From Methanobacteriota archaeon (GTDB lineage Archaea > Thermoplasmatota > Thermoplasmata > SG8-5), in contig VMTD01000139.1 in NCBI GenBank assembly GCA_013791785.1, positions 1 through 51,061 on the forward strand: 51,061 nucleotides of DNA, read 5' to 3'. Positions 8,095 through 16,285 of this stretch are shown piece by piece. Position 1 is the first letter of the stretch. The number at the start of each line of letters is the position of its first letter. Made by a program: the position numbers and the translations under genes. Below the pieces are notes generated by a model. That model was given only the letters and a program-made list of their open reading frames with translations, ran no database searches and was not told the origin of the DNA.

Positions 8095-9366
8095 TTATCT
8101 CCTGTTCAGCGATGCGCTCACCCCCCTCAACGCATTGGCCAGCGGGTCGTCCGGGTCCCAGTCGACTATCCTGGCATATTTACTGAGTTCGGAAATTAGA
8201 TTGTCCCTTTCCAGTTCCAGGATGCGGGATGCCATGGTTCTTTCCGGGGTGTCATCCACAAGGCAGGATTCCAGCTTTATCGGCGACGGAGATATCACCA
8301 CAACGTCATAACCGCGGGCGCACAGATCGCCGATAGTGGTTATGATATCGCGGTCGGTGAGGGAACTGATAATGATTATCTGCGATTCGAGCGGAAAATA
8401 ACCGGTGACCATCCAGCCCACGTTCTCGAACGGCAACAGCCCGAGAGGTTTAACATCCAACAGATGTTCGCTCAGCTTGTAGAACTGGCGCTTGCCGAAT
8501 GCCGGATAAACCTCGTCAATGATGTCCCTGAGAACTATGAGGCCGACGCGGTTCTTGTCCTTCAGTATCTGGGAAGCGATTGTGGATGTTGCCCGGACGC
8601 CATGCTCAACGGAGCAGCTCTCGATGAGACCGACATTCGCTTCCAGCCTGGCATCCAGTATGAGGGTCGCGTCCCCCGAACATTCCGATTCGAACTCATT
8701 GGTGAGCAGTCCCTCGGAACGGGCAGATGCCTTCCAGTTTATCTTGCGAAGCTCGTCTCCTGAAACATAATCCCTCAGCCCGTAGAACTCTGTGCCTATG
8801 CCCACCCGCTTGGATTTTATCATGCCCACCCAATTGCGTGTCTTCTTCGGAGCAATCTTCACGCCCCTGATGGGTTCCACGGTGGCAACAACGGAAAATT
8901 CGGATTTGTTCCTGAAATCGAGCCTGGCGGCGTGCAACCTGCCGGTATCCATCACTGTTATTGCCATGTTGTCAAGAACATACCTGCCCCTTAGAGGGCA
9001 TCCCAGGGTGTAGGAGAACGACTGCTCCTCACCGGGGTCCAGGCTCATGAGGGCGACGTTGTTTCCTTTTTTCACCACCAGGTGGTCGGGAATTCGGTCT
9101 TTCACTTCGATAAGATCTATCTTCGGACCCAGGTTGCGCACTGTTATCTCCACTTCTATGATATCGCCGGCCATGATGCGGGTATCGGATACGGACCTCT
9201 TCACTTCCAACTTGGCTTCACCGCTCTCAAGAAGAAGGGCCATCATGCCGATATATGCCACAATGGGGAGGGACAGGGCAACGACAGCGCCGCTGGCCAG
9301 GAATATACCTACAACAATGCATGATACAGCCGCAGTGGCCAGCCAGAAACCCTTGGCCGAGCGCAT
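8095..9366 (-). CDS. DUF58 domain membrane protein
   Basis: A 423-residue protein. The ATG at 9366 is set by AAGGAG four to five bases upstream, just after the MoxR stop; the longer frame to 9453 would overlap MoxR. Two hydrophobic helices lie near the N-terminus (about residues 5-48). A beta-rich CARDB/DUF11-like segment follows (VRNLGP...IPDHLVV). The DUF58 signature GTEFYGLRDYVSGDELRKI and the WKASAR run after it are unmistakable. DUF58 proteins pair with MoxR ATPases and carry a vWA-like fold; the usual proposal is assembly or activation of membrane-associated complexes. The direct neighbours are MoxR upstream and a membrane protein downstream. Confidence 0.88.
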   Translation of the reverse strand: MRSAKGFWLATAAVSCIVVGIFLASGAVVALSLPIVAYIGMMALLLESGEAKLEVKRSVSDTRIMAGDIIEVEITVRNLGPKIDLIEVKDRIPDHLVVKKGNNVALMSLDPGEEQSFSYTLGCPLRGRYVLDNMAITVMDTGRLHAARLDFRNKSEFSVVATVEPIRGVKIAPKKTRNWVGMIKSKRVGIGTEFYGLRDYVSGDELRKINWKASARSEGLLTNEFESECSGDATLILDARLEANVGLIESCSVEHGVRATSTIASQILKDKNRVGLIVLRDIIDEVYPAFGKRQFYKLSEHLLDVKPLGLLPFENVGWMVTGYFPLESQIIIISSLTDRDIITTIGDLCARGYDVVVISPSPIKLESCLVDDTPERTMASRILELERDNLISELSKYARIVDWDPDDPLANALRGVSASLNRR

Positions 9367-9374
9367 GTTTCTCC

Positions 9375-10328
9375 TTATGCACGGGCCTTCGGGACTGGCA
9401 CCGTACTCAGCACCTTGTCGATTATGACTTTCGGCTTTATTCCCTTTATCCACGGGTCGGGTTTCAGAATGAGTCTGTGTGCCAGTGCCGGAACCGCAAT
9501 GTCCTTCACGTCATCAGGAAGCACGTAATCGCGGCCCGCCACGGCGGCCTTGGCCTGAGATAATTTCATGAGCGCGAGCGACCCCCTGGGGCTGGCGCCC
9601 ACTTCCACCTGGCCGTGCTTTCTGGTCTCATGGACTATTGACACAATGTAATTTTCGATGTCTGCATCCACGTGAACGTCCTCGATGGCCCTTTGCATTT
9701 CGAGAATCACCGCGGGAGACGATACGCTGGTCATGGCCACTTCATCTGTCTTTCTGGCCCGCCTTCTCCTGAGTATTTCCGCTTCCCCTTTCAGACTGGG
9801 ATAACCGATGCTGAGCCGCATGAGGAACCTGTCTATTTGCGCCTCCGGGAGCGGGTATGTACCTTCATACTCAATGGGATTCTGGGTGGCAACAACCATG
9901 AACGGCCCGGGAAGTTTGTGGGTATCGCCCTCCAGCGTTACCTGGAACTCCTGCATTGCCTCCAGAAGCGCGCTCTGTGTCTTGGGAGGCGCACGGTTAA
10001 TCTCGTCCGCCAGCAGTATGTTGGTGAATATCGGGCCCTTCCTCAGCTCGAACTGGCTGGTAGAACGGTTCAGTATGAAAGTGCCGGTGATGTCCGCCGG
10101 AAGAAGGTCCGGGGTGAACTGGACCCGCTTGAACCCGCACCCGATGGCCTTGGAAAAGGAATTTGCCATGAGGGTCTTGGCCAGCCCGGGATAATCCTCG
10201 AAAAGGACATGCCCCCCACCAAGGAAGGCCAGCATCAACTGTTCTATCACCGAATCCTTCTCGACGATGGCCTTGGCCACCTCTGTCCTTATGCCCATGC
10301 AATTCCTTGCCACTTCCTCGATTTTCAA
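9375..10328 (-). CDS. MoxR-family AAA+ ATPase
   Basis: A 317-residue AAA+ ATPase of the MoxR branch, chaperone-like partners of vWA/DUF58 proteins. Walker A is the MoxR variant EDYPGLAKT (residues about 44-52). Walker B is ILLADEINRAPPKTQ. Sensor 1 is VVATQNPIE, followed by PLPEAQIDRFLM, and a C-terminal lid domain is present. Length is typical of the family. The start is TTG at 10328, with GGAGG about seven bases upstream, and it overlaps the preceding stop (TTGA). Confidence 0.93.
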   Translation of the reverse strand: MKIEEVARNCMGIRTEVAKAIVEKDSVIEQLMLAFLGGGHVLFEDYPGLAKTLMANSFSKAIGCGFKRVQFTPDLLPADITGTFILNRSTSQFELRKGPIFTNILLADEINRAPPKTQSALLEAMQEFQVTLEGDTHKLPGPFMVVATQNPIEYEGTYPLPEAQIDRFLMRLSIGYPSLKGEAEILRRRRARKTDEVAMTSVSSPAVILEMQRAIEDVHVDADIENYIVSIVHETRKHGQVEVGASPRGSLALMKLSQAKAAVAGRDYVLPDDVKDIAVPALAHRLILKPDPWIKGIKPKVIIDKVLSTVPVPKARA

Positions 10329-10987
10329 ACAATCGCCTCCATTTTTCCCAGTAATATATCCAACTCAAGCATGAATTTTTTGCCGCGTTCCGCGGACTTG
10401 CCCTTGGCCTGCATCCTGGTATCGTCCCAGCCCTTGACGCCGCGCCTGTTTGCCAGCAAAAAATTTGCCAGATACTCATCGCCCACGAATTCTGCATTTC
10501 CGGCTTCCAGCATTGCAATCATCCCATCATTGTCCATGTCCCTGGCCAGGCCCACCTTCTCCAGCATGGCGTCGCACAGTCTCTCTCTCAGCATTTGCTG
10601 GCTGTAAACATAGCCGCCCTTGGCCCTGTCAACCGTCTCAGTTAGACCGGTCAGTTCGCCTCTGAACTCTGTCTGCGGTTCCCTGACCGCCCTGGTCTTT
10701 TTGGTGGATTCGATCCCGTGCTTCATCAGGTAAATCGCCACAAAACCCATAATCGCCACTATGCCCAGTGTTATCAGCCATCTCATTCCGCCGCTGTAGG
10801 TTCCGAAAATAAGAAGCATGGCCACCGGGGTCGCTGCAAAGAACACAACGGCAAAAATCATCACCAGTATGTTTCCCGGGGTGGCTTCGCCCATGACCGC
10901 GTACATTATGTCATCCATCGTGCGTGACTTGCCGGAATGCCGGCGCTCCGCGGAAACCTCGCCGGTCACGGAAGATTCGTATTCCAT
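10325..10987 (-). CDS. Membrane protein of the MoxR operon, unknown family
   Basis: 220 residues. A hydrophilic N-terminus of about 35 residues is followed by two TM helices (about 38-62 and 68-88) and a cytosolic alpha-helical domain of about 130 residues. The ATG at 10987 is preceded by AGGAGG about nine bases away. The stop overlaps the MoxR start. By position it is a linking component between the DUF4129-type protein and MoxR. I do not recognise the domain. Confidence 0.75.
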   Translation of the reverse strand: MEYESSVTGEVSAERRHSGKSRTMDDIMYAVMGEATPGNILVMIFAVVFFAATPVAMLLIFGTYSGGMRWLITLGIVAIMGFVAIYLMKHGIESTKKTRAVREPQTEFRGELTGLTETVDRAKGGYVYSQQMLRERLCDAMLEKVGLARDMDNDGMIAMLEAGNAEFVGDEYLANFLLANRRGVKGWDDTRMQAKGKSAERGKKFMLELDILLGKMEAIV

Positions 10988-10988
10988 T

Positions 10989-11930
10989 TCACTCAGCCTC
11001 CTGGACAGACGGTTTCTTCACAACCAGCAGGTTCTTCCTCACTGCTTCCAGGGCCTTCACCGCCCTTGCGCTGTCCTGCTCATCCATATTGTGGTGGCTG
11101 TAACGTGCTTCCTCGAAAACGTCCACCAGGGCCCGCATCTGCTCCTCCGGTACCGGCAGGTTGTCCAGAGCGAGCTTCTGAAACTCCCTGGGTGTGAGAT
11201 GCTCCTCTTCCTTGACGCCGTACTTGGAGATGACCTTGCACATGTCGGTGTAACAGCGTATGACGGTCGCCCGGGTGTCCGAACCCCCCGCCAGAGCGTC
11301 AATCGTACGCTGGATGGTCTGGGCCACTTCCTGTTTATCTTTCTCGATGTCCGAATAATCCAGGTTGGTGGAACGCATCCTGAGAATATTGACGAAACCC
11401 ATGACTGCGACTATGCAGAACAGGAAAATTATGGCAAATAACCCGAAAGTTAGCACCACCTTGAGCGTATCAGGGCTTTCCGGAGGCAGGGCTGTGCCGT
11501 TGCCGGTGGAGGCATTCCCGCCGCCGCCCGGAAGAATATCCGTGCTGCCACCACCCATGACGCTGCTTTCGATATCATCGTAGAAATAGCCGAAGGCGAA
11601 TATCACTCCGATTATCAGCAGAACGCTCACCATTTGGTAAAACATCTTGCGCCATTTCTTCCTGTCCTTGGAGGCAGTGAATGACACGGCACCGATGAGG
11701 ACCATGACAATGCAGAATCCCAGAAAACCGTAATAAATCCACCTGATGGCATGAGCCAATGTATCATTCGTGGCAATGTCCTGTGCCTGTTCGCTGCCAG
11801 GTATGAATTCCGGGATGTTGTCTTCACCTATGAAGAGATTCTCCAGATTGAACACTAGATTGCCCAGGACGAAAACAAAGGCCATGAGCAGTATTGCGAC
11901 TGCCAGTTTCTCGTAGGTTTGGCGGTTCAT
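10989..11930 (-). CDS. DUF4129-type membrane protein, first gene of the operon
   Basis: 313 residues. TM helices lie near residues 8-30, 62-85, 97-117 and 160-185, with a low-complexity Gly/Ser/Pro extracellular loop between the third and fourth. The cytosolic C-terminal region from about residue 215 (VIRCYTDMCKVISKYG, then LTPREF...L and FEEARYSHH) matches the DUF4129 pattern seen beside transglutaminase, MoxR and DUF58 genes. No transglutaminase is fused or encoded next to it here. A TATA box lies 24-35 bases upstream, suggesting a leaderless operon start. Confidence 0.8.
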   Translation of the reverse strand: MNRQTYEKLAVAILLMAFVFVLGNLVFNLENLFIGEDNIPEFIPGSEQAQDIATNDTLAHAIRWIYYGFLGFCIVMVLIGAVSFTASKDRKKWRKMFYQMVSVLLIIGVIFAFGYFYDDIESSVMGGGSTDILPGGGGNASTGNGTALPPESPDTLKVVLTFGLFAIIFLFCIVAVMGFVNILRMRSTNLDYSDIEKDKQEVAQTIQRTIDALAGGSDTRATVIRCYTDMCKVISKYGVKEEEHLTPREFQKLALDNLPVPEEQMRALVDVFEEARYSHHNMDEQDSARAVKALEAVRKNLLVVKKPSVQEAE

Positions 11931-11953
11931 TCGGGACTAATAATGCGCTGGTG

Positions 11954-11965
11954 CATATATATCAT
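11954..11965 (-). promoter_or_regulatory. TATA box of the DUF4129-MoxR-DUF58 operon
   Basis: CATATATATCAT centred about 30 bases before the ATG at 11930. The spacing is that of an archaeal TATA box on a leaderless transcript. Confidence 0.5.
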
Positions 11966-12056
11966 ATCGTAAAGATAAGAGTTCAGTTTTTTGAAATTTT
12001 AGATTTTAGATCTTCGATTTTAGATTTGTGCCGATAATATGCAACGTCGTCAATCC

Positions 12057-12131
12057 GTCGTAAATCTACAATCTACAATCGTCAATCTACAATCGTCGTA
12101 TATCTACAATCCCTAAATCGAAAATCGTCAA
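12057..12131 (+). repeat. Degenerate short-unit AT-rich repeat, copy 1
   Basis: Built of imperfect units of 10-13 bases (AATCTACAATC, AATCGTCAATC and variants). The CGTCGTATATCT...CCCTAAAT portion (about 12094-12118) recurs in reverse orientation at 49470-49505. It fills the spacer between the MoxR operon and the transaldolase gene. Looser units (ATTTTAGAT) begin near 11998. Confidence 0.6.
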
Positions 12132-12779
12132 TCACTTCTTCGGAACCTTTTCCCAGTCCTTCAGGAAGGCCTCGATGCCCAGATCCGTCTGAGGGTGCTT
12201 CGTCATCTGCTGGAGGACCTTCCACGGAACGGTTGCGATATGCGCGCCGGCCTTGGCCGATTCCAATACATGTATCGGATGACGGACGCTAGCTGCGATT
12301 ATCTCGGTGTCATAGGCATAGTTCAGGTATATCTGGACGATGTCATGGATTACTTGCATGCCATCGTGACCGGTATCGTCGATCCGGCCGACGAACGGGC
12401 TGACGAACGATGCCCCGGCCTTGGCAGCCAGAAGTGCCTGGTTGGCTGAAAATACCAGCGTAACGTTGGTTTTAATTCCACGGGAAGAAAATTCTTTCAC
12501 TGCTTTCAGGCCTTCCGCGGTCATGGGGACCTTGATGTTGATGTTCTCGTGGATCTTGGCCAGTTCTTTTCCCTCTTTGACCATTCCCTTGGCGTCGAGA
12601 CTTATCACTTCGGCACTTATGGGTCCGTTCACTATGGTGCATATCTCTTCAACAACTTCCCTGAAGTCCCTGCCCTCCCTGGCGATGAGGCTGGGATTCG
12701 TTGTAACGCCGTCGATTATGCCCCAGGAGTTTGCTTCCCTTATCTGATCCACATTTGCCGTATCCAGAAATATCTTCAT
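12132..12779 (-). CDS. tal: Transaldolase (small TalC/MipB type)
   Basis: 215 residues, the length of the short transaldolase/fructose-6-phosphate aldolase subfamily. It transfers a dihydroxyacetone unit between sugar phosphates. It starts [13 protein letters not shown], with [11 protein letters not shown] giving the family motif, [11 protein letters not shown] holding the Schiff-base lysine (about residue 84) and SPFVGRIDD following. The TktC stop is two bases upstream, and GAGGT in that gene's end can act as its ribosome site, so the three genes form one non-oxidative pentose-phosphate operon. No oxidative-branch gene is seen, as is usual for archaea making ribose from fructose-6-phosphate. 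Confidence 0.94.
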   Translation of the reverse strand: MKIFLDTANVDQIREANSWGIIDGVTTNPSLIAREGRDFREVVEEICTIVNGPISAEVISLDAKGMVKEGKELAKIHENINIKVPMTAEGLKAVKEFSSRGIKTNVTLVFSANQALLAAKAGASFVSPFVGRIDDTGHDGMQVIHDIVQIYLNYAYDTEIIAASVRHPIHVLESAKAGAHIATVPWKVLQQMTKHPQTDLGIEAFLKDWEKVPKK

Positions 12780-12780
12780 G

Positions 12781-13743
12781 TTATCGACCTCTTCTCTTTA
12801 TCACATCATGAGCGCCATCAACGATGTTATCGACAGTAAGTCCGTACTTCTCCATGAGTTCCTCAGGTTCGCCAGACTCACCGAACGAATCAGGAATGCC
12901 GACGCGCTTCATCGGTACATGCGCGTTCTCCACCAGTACAAGTGCGACGGCCGCCCCCATGCCCATGACGACGCTGTGCTCCTCTGCCGTGACCATGCAG
13001 CCCGTTTCTCTTGCCGCCTTCACCAGAATTTTTTCGTCTAGCGGTTTGATGGTCGAAAGGTTGATGACTCTCGCGCTCACCTGGTGCTTTGCCAGCTCCT
13101 CGGCGGCTTCCAGGCACTTCGCGACCATGATGCCGGTTCCGACCAGCGTAACGTCATCGCCGTCCCGCATCAGTGTCGACTTTCCAATTTCGAAGTCCTG
13201 GCAGTCTTTTCCTGTGGTACAAACCGGGACATTGGCCCTGCCAAGGCGTATGTAAACCGGCCCATCATAATCCGCAGCCGCAAGAATCGCCTTTTCGGTT
13301 TCCGGAGCGTCCGCAGGCACGACGACCGTCATGTTGGGCAGCGCCCTCATGAGAGCAAGGTCTTCAATCATCTGGTGAGTCGCGCCATCGCCGCCGACCG
13401 TGATGCCCGCGTGAGTCGCAACAATCTTGACATTCAACCTTGGATAGCAAACGCTCTGACGAATCTGGTCGTACACCCGTCCGGTGCAAAATATCGCGAA
13501 AGAACTGGCAAATACAACTTTTCCGGTTGTAGCAAGACCGGCGCAGGCGCTTATCATGTTCTGCTCTGCAATGCCGAAGTTGTAATGACGTTCGGGAAAT
13601 TCCTGAGCAAAAGCGGCTGTTCCGCACGAAGAAGAAAGGTCCGCACTGGCTACGACCACGTCTTTCCTGGTGTTTCCGAGAGCGACCAGCGCTCTGGAAA
13701 ATGCCGGCCTCTGGGGCTCAACGTCCCAATGTGTCTTGTTCAT
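12781..13743 (-). CDS. Transketolase C-terminal subunit
   Basis: 320 residues containing the pyrimidine-binding and C-terminal domains of a split transketolase. [16 protein letters not shown] holds the conserved glutamate that activates thiamine diphosphate. [15 protein letters not shown] is the typical substrate-loop region. Its ATG overlaps the stop of the N-terminal subunit (ATGA), so the two are translationally coupled and form one enzyme. Confidence 0.95.
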   Translation of the reverse strand: MNKTHWDVEPQRPAFSRALVALGNTRKDVVVASADLSSSCGTAAFAQEFPERHYNFGIAEQNMISACAGLATTGKVVFASSFAIFCTGRVYDQIRQSVCYPRLNVKIVATHAGITVGGDGATHQMIEDLALMRALPNMTVVVPADAPETEKAILAAADYDGPVYIRLGRANVPVCTTGKDCQDFEIGKSTLMRDGDDVTLVGTGIMVAKCLEAAEELAKHQVSARVINLSTIKPLDEKILVKAARETGCMVTAEEHSVVMGMGAAVALVLVENAHVPMKRVGIPDSFGESGEPEELMEKYGLTVDNIVDGAHDVIKRRGR

Positions 13744-14582
13744 GCTGTTCCCTCCCCAAGTTCTATCATGGCCTTCTTGTACTGCTCTTCGCTGGGCACC
13801 TTTCCGTGGAAACCGACCGCTCCTTCCATGAAACTGACGCCTTTACCCTTGATTGTGTGGGCGATGATGATTGACGGCATGCCCTTCGTCTGCTTGGCCT
13901 TGTTAAGTGCATCCAAAAGCTCGCCTATGTTGTGGCCGTTCGCTTCGAGCACATTCCAGCCGAACGCGCGCCATTTATCGGCCAGCGGTTCGATGGACAT
14001 GACCTTGTGGGTCGGGCCGTCAAGCTGCAGCATGTTCCGGTCGATTATTGCAATCAGATTATCTGTCTTGAAGAAAGAGGCAGCCATCGCAGCCTCCCAT
14101 ATCTGGCCACAGTCGTTTTCTCCGTCACCGACCATGACATAAACCGTGTACGGTTTCCTGTCCAGCTTTCCGGCCAGCGCCATTCCGAGCCCCATGCTGA
14201 GTCCCTGGCCCTCGCTGCCGGTCGAGGCTTCCACGCCCGGTGTTTTTCTCATGTCCGGGTGTCCCTGCAATCTGGAACCGATGCGCCTGAATGTTTTGAG
14301 CTCCTCGATCGGGAAATATCCGGATTCCGCCAGGCAGCCGTACAACGCAGGCGCGGCGTGACCCTTGCTCAGGACGAACCGGTCGCGGTCCGGCCATTTC
14401 GGGTCCTCGGGCTTGTGGTTCATCATTCCAAAATAGAGTGACACAATAACGTCAGCCGCGGAAAGCGAGCCGCCGGGGTGCCCGGAACCTGCTTCGTAAA
14501 TCATCTGGATGATGTGTCGCCGAACCTTTCTGGCAATCTCGTCCATCTCTACAATCTTTTCCTTGGAAATAGTTTCGTCCAT
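13740..14582 (-). CDS. Transketolase N-terminal subunit
   Basis: 280 residues with the thiamine-diphosphate pyrophosphate-binding domain. GSGHPGGSLSAADV and FVLSKGHAAPALYG are classic. GDGENDCGQ...DRN is the GDG-N metal/TPP motif. Together with the downstream C-terminal subunit and transaldolase it interconverts C3-C7 sugar phosphates. It is first in the operon and starts at ATG 14582. Confidence 0.95.
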   Translation of the reverse strand: MDETISKEKIVEMDEIARKVRRHIIQMIYEAGSGHPGGSLSAADVIVSLYFGMMNHKPEDPKWPDRDRFVLSKGHAAPALYGCLAESGYFPIEELKTFRRIGSRLQGHPDMRKTPGVEASTGSEGQGLSMGLGMALAGKLDRKPYTVYVMVGDGENDCGQIWEAAMAASFFKTDNLIAIIDRNMLQLDGPTHKVMSIEPLADKWRAFGWNVLEANGHNIGELLDALNKAKQTKGMPSIIIAHTIKGKGVSFMEGAVGFHGKVPSEEQYKKAMIELGEGTA

Positions 14583-14713
14583 GGCCCTCGCCCTCTTATA
14601 GGGGCAGGAAAGGGTATGCGCAATAAAAACATATTGGAGGCAAATTAATCGGCATACCGCAGTGAGAAAGTATTTATCAGCATCCGGGCATCCATCTCGA
14701 CAGAAGTGCCTGC

Positions 14714-15376
14714 ATGTCCAAGTGGAGAAAGAAGGTCCAGAAGGCCGAAAGAATATTGAAAAGTGAATTTCAGCCGGAATGCCCGGTGTGCAGCAATAAA
14801 ATGAAATATGGATATATCACGGATGTGCACATAAGATGGGTCGAGAATGGTCAGGAAAAATCGAAGGCGTCTTACCCATTGATGGAAAAGAATCCTTACA
14901 TAAAAAGGTTTTTTCATAACTGGTGGATTGCCCCGGCCTATGCCTGCGATGGCTGCCGTTTGGCAATCGGAAAGTGGAATTTGAATCACAGAAATTCGGC
15001 AGAAAGAGCCACAACTGAAGAGAAAACAATGACTTCTTGCCCATATTGCGGGGGCCATACAAAATCCGGACGGGTATATGGCAACAGGGGCATTCGCTGG
15101 GCCAGCGATGTGGGAAATATGTTTTTAAAGAAAATAAAATTCATTGAACCGGTTCCTCTCTTCAAACAAATCGGATTGCCGGCACGCATGTGCAAAGAGT
15201 GCGGCATAATAATGGTCAGGTACAAGCCGCAGAAGACGTGGTTACAGATACTCAAAATTATAACCATACTCAGTATGATGGGGGCAATCATATTAATTAT
15301 CGCAATTATGTTATTTACATCGGCAGGCTTCGACCCGGAAATGCCTTACCCGATTCTTGCACTGATGAACTCGTAA
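14714..15376 (+). CDS. Membrane-anchored double zinc-ribbon-like protein
   Basis: 220 residues with four cysteine pairs: CPVCSNK (about residue 22), CDGC (about 77), CPYCGGH (about 105) and CKEC (about 158). The first and third are each followed by a similar K.GY/GR...R/GI.W segment, so the protein is a tandem duplication of one Zn-binding module, similar to DUF6487-type ribbons. A single hydrophobic helix lies near the C-terminus (about 180-203). Function is unknown. Its 3' end overlaps the convergent mevalonate kinase gene by 31 bases. Confidence 0.78.
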   Translation: MSKWRKKVQKAERILKSEFQPECPVCSNKMKYGYITDVHIRWVENGQEKSKASYPLMEKNPYIKRFFHNWWIAPAYACDGCRLAIGKWNLNHRNSAERATTEEKTMTSCPYCGGHTKSGRVYGNRGIRWASDVGNMFLKKIKFIEPVPLFKQIGLPARMCKECGIIMVRYKPQKTWLQILKIITILSMMGAIILIIAIMLFTSAGFDPEMPYPILALMNS

Positions 15377-16284
15377 CCTTCGGACTTGCACATCTTCGCC
15401 GCCGCATCCCTGGCATTCGCATCCGCAAAGAGTGCCACCATGTACCCGCCCATGCCACCGCCGGTCATCTTGGCACCCAGTGCGCCATTTTTGCGGCACA
15501 GTTCCACCAGGTAATCCAGCAATTCATGGTTTACGCCCATGCGCTGCAGTAAAATGTGATTGAGGTCCATGAGTTTTCCAACTGCCGGCAGGTCGCCGGC
15601 TGCCAGCGCAGTCATGGCCTTTTCGACAATGGCCTCGGCCTCGTCAAAAATCTCCTTGCACAGCTCCGGTTCCGCGGCCATCTTATCCTCCACAACTTGG
15701 AGTGCATCCTCGGTCTTGGCAGTTATGCCCGTGGAAACCATGAGAATGTCCAGTGGCTTTCCCAGAATCGGGTAGTCAGTTGTATTGGGCGCCTCGTCTC
15801 TGCCCTTTCTGAAATATATCAGGCCGCCGTATGTGGAACAGGTATTGTCGACACCGCTGGGGTTCTTGGCGTATGCCTTGTCCCCTTCCAGGCCGCACTG
15901 ATTGATTTGCTCGTCATCATATCCCAGGTCGAAATGCTCCGAAACAGCCCTGGCCATTGCCACGCAGCTTGCTGCCGACGCGCCGACACCTGAAGCACAG
16001 TAAAGGTCGCCGGCAAGAGTTACTTCCACCGGGGTTTTCTCAAAATTCAGGCCCCATACCAGATTGTTCATATTTTCCACGGATTTTTTCTGCTGTTCTA
16101 TGTATTTATCTTTGTAATCCTTCGCAGCCAATCTGTTGTCGATAATCTTGAAACCGGGCTCTGTGCCGGGCCTCAGCTCAGCCACGGTTGTCCTGGAAAT
16201 TCCCGATGCAATTGTAGGTCTGCGGTGAACCACAAAATGCTCGCCGAACAGTATCACCTTTCCGTATCCGTATCCAGTTGCCAT
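15346..16284 (-). CDS. mvk: Mevalonate kinase
   Basis: 312 residues, GHMP kinase superfamily. It phosphorylates mevalonate for archaeal isoprenoid lipid synthesis. All three GHMP motifs are visible: GKVILFGEHFVV near the N-terminus (the mevalonate-kinase form), SGVGASAASCVA in the middle (phosphate-binding loop), and GAKMTGGGMGGY near the C-terminus. The ATG at 16284 is chosen because AAAGGAG lies seven bases upstream at the end of the tubulin-like gene. The longer frame to 16350 lies inside that gene. It is cotranscribed with the tubulin-like gene. Other GHMP kinases are possible but the first motif favours mevalonate. Confidence 0.88.
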   Translation of the reverse strand: MATGYGYGKVILFGEHFVVHRRPTIASGISRTTVAELRPGTEPGFKIIDNRLAAKDYKDKYIEQQKKSVENMNNLVWGLNFEKTPVEVTLAGDLYCASGVGASAASCVAMARAVSEHFDLGYDDEQINQCGLEGDKAYAKNPSGVDNTCSTYGGLIYFRKGRDEAPNTTDYPILGKPLDILMVSTGITAKTEDALQVVEDKMAAEPELCKEIFDEAEAIVEKAMTALAAGDLPAVGKLMDLNHILLQRMGVNHELLDYLVELCRKNGALGAKMTGGGMGGYMVALFADANARDAAAKMCKSEGYEFISARIG

Positions 16285-16285
16285 G

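Noticed and set aside
9672-10607. 311-codon plus-strand frame over moxR
   Set aside because: MoxR motifs on the other strand are unambiguous and this frame has no domain-like features.
13084-14142. 352-codon plus-strand frame over the transketolase genes
   Set aside because: Both transketolase subunits are clear on the minus strand; the frame crosses their junction.
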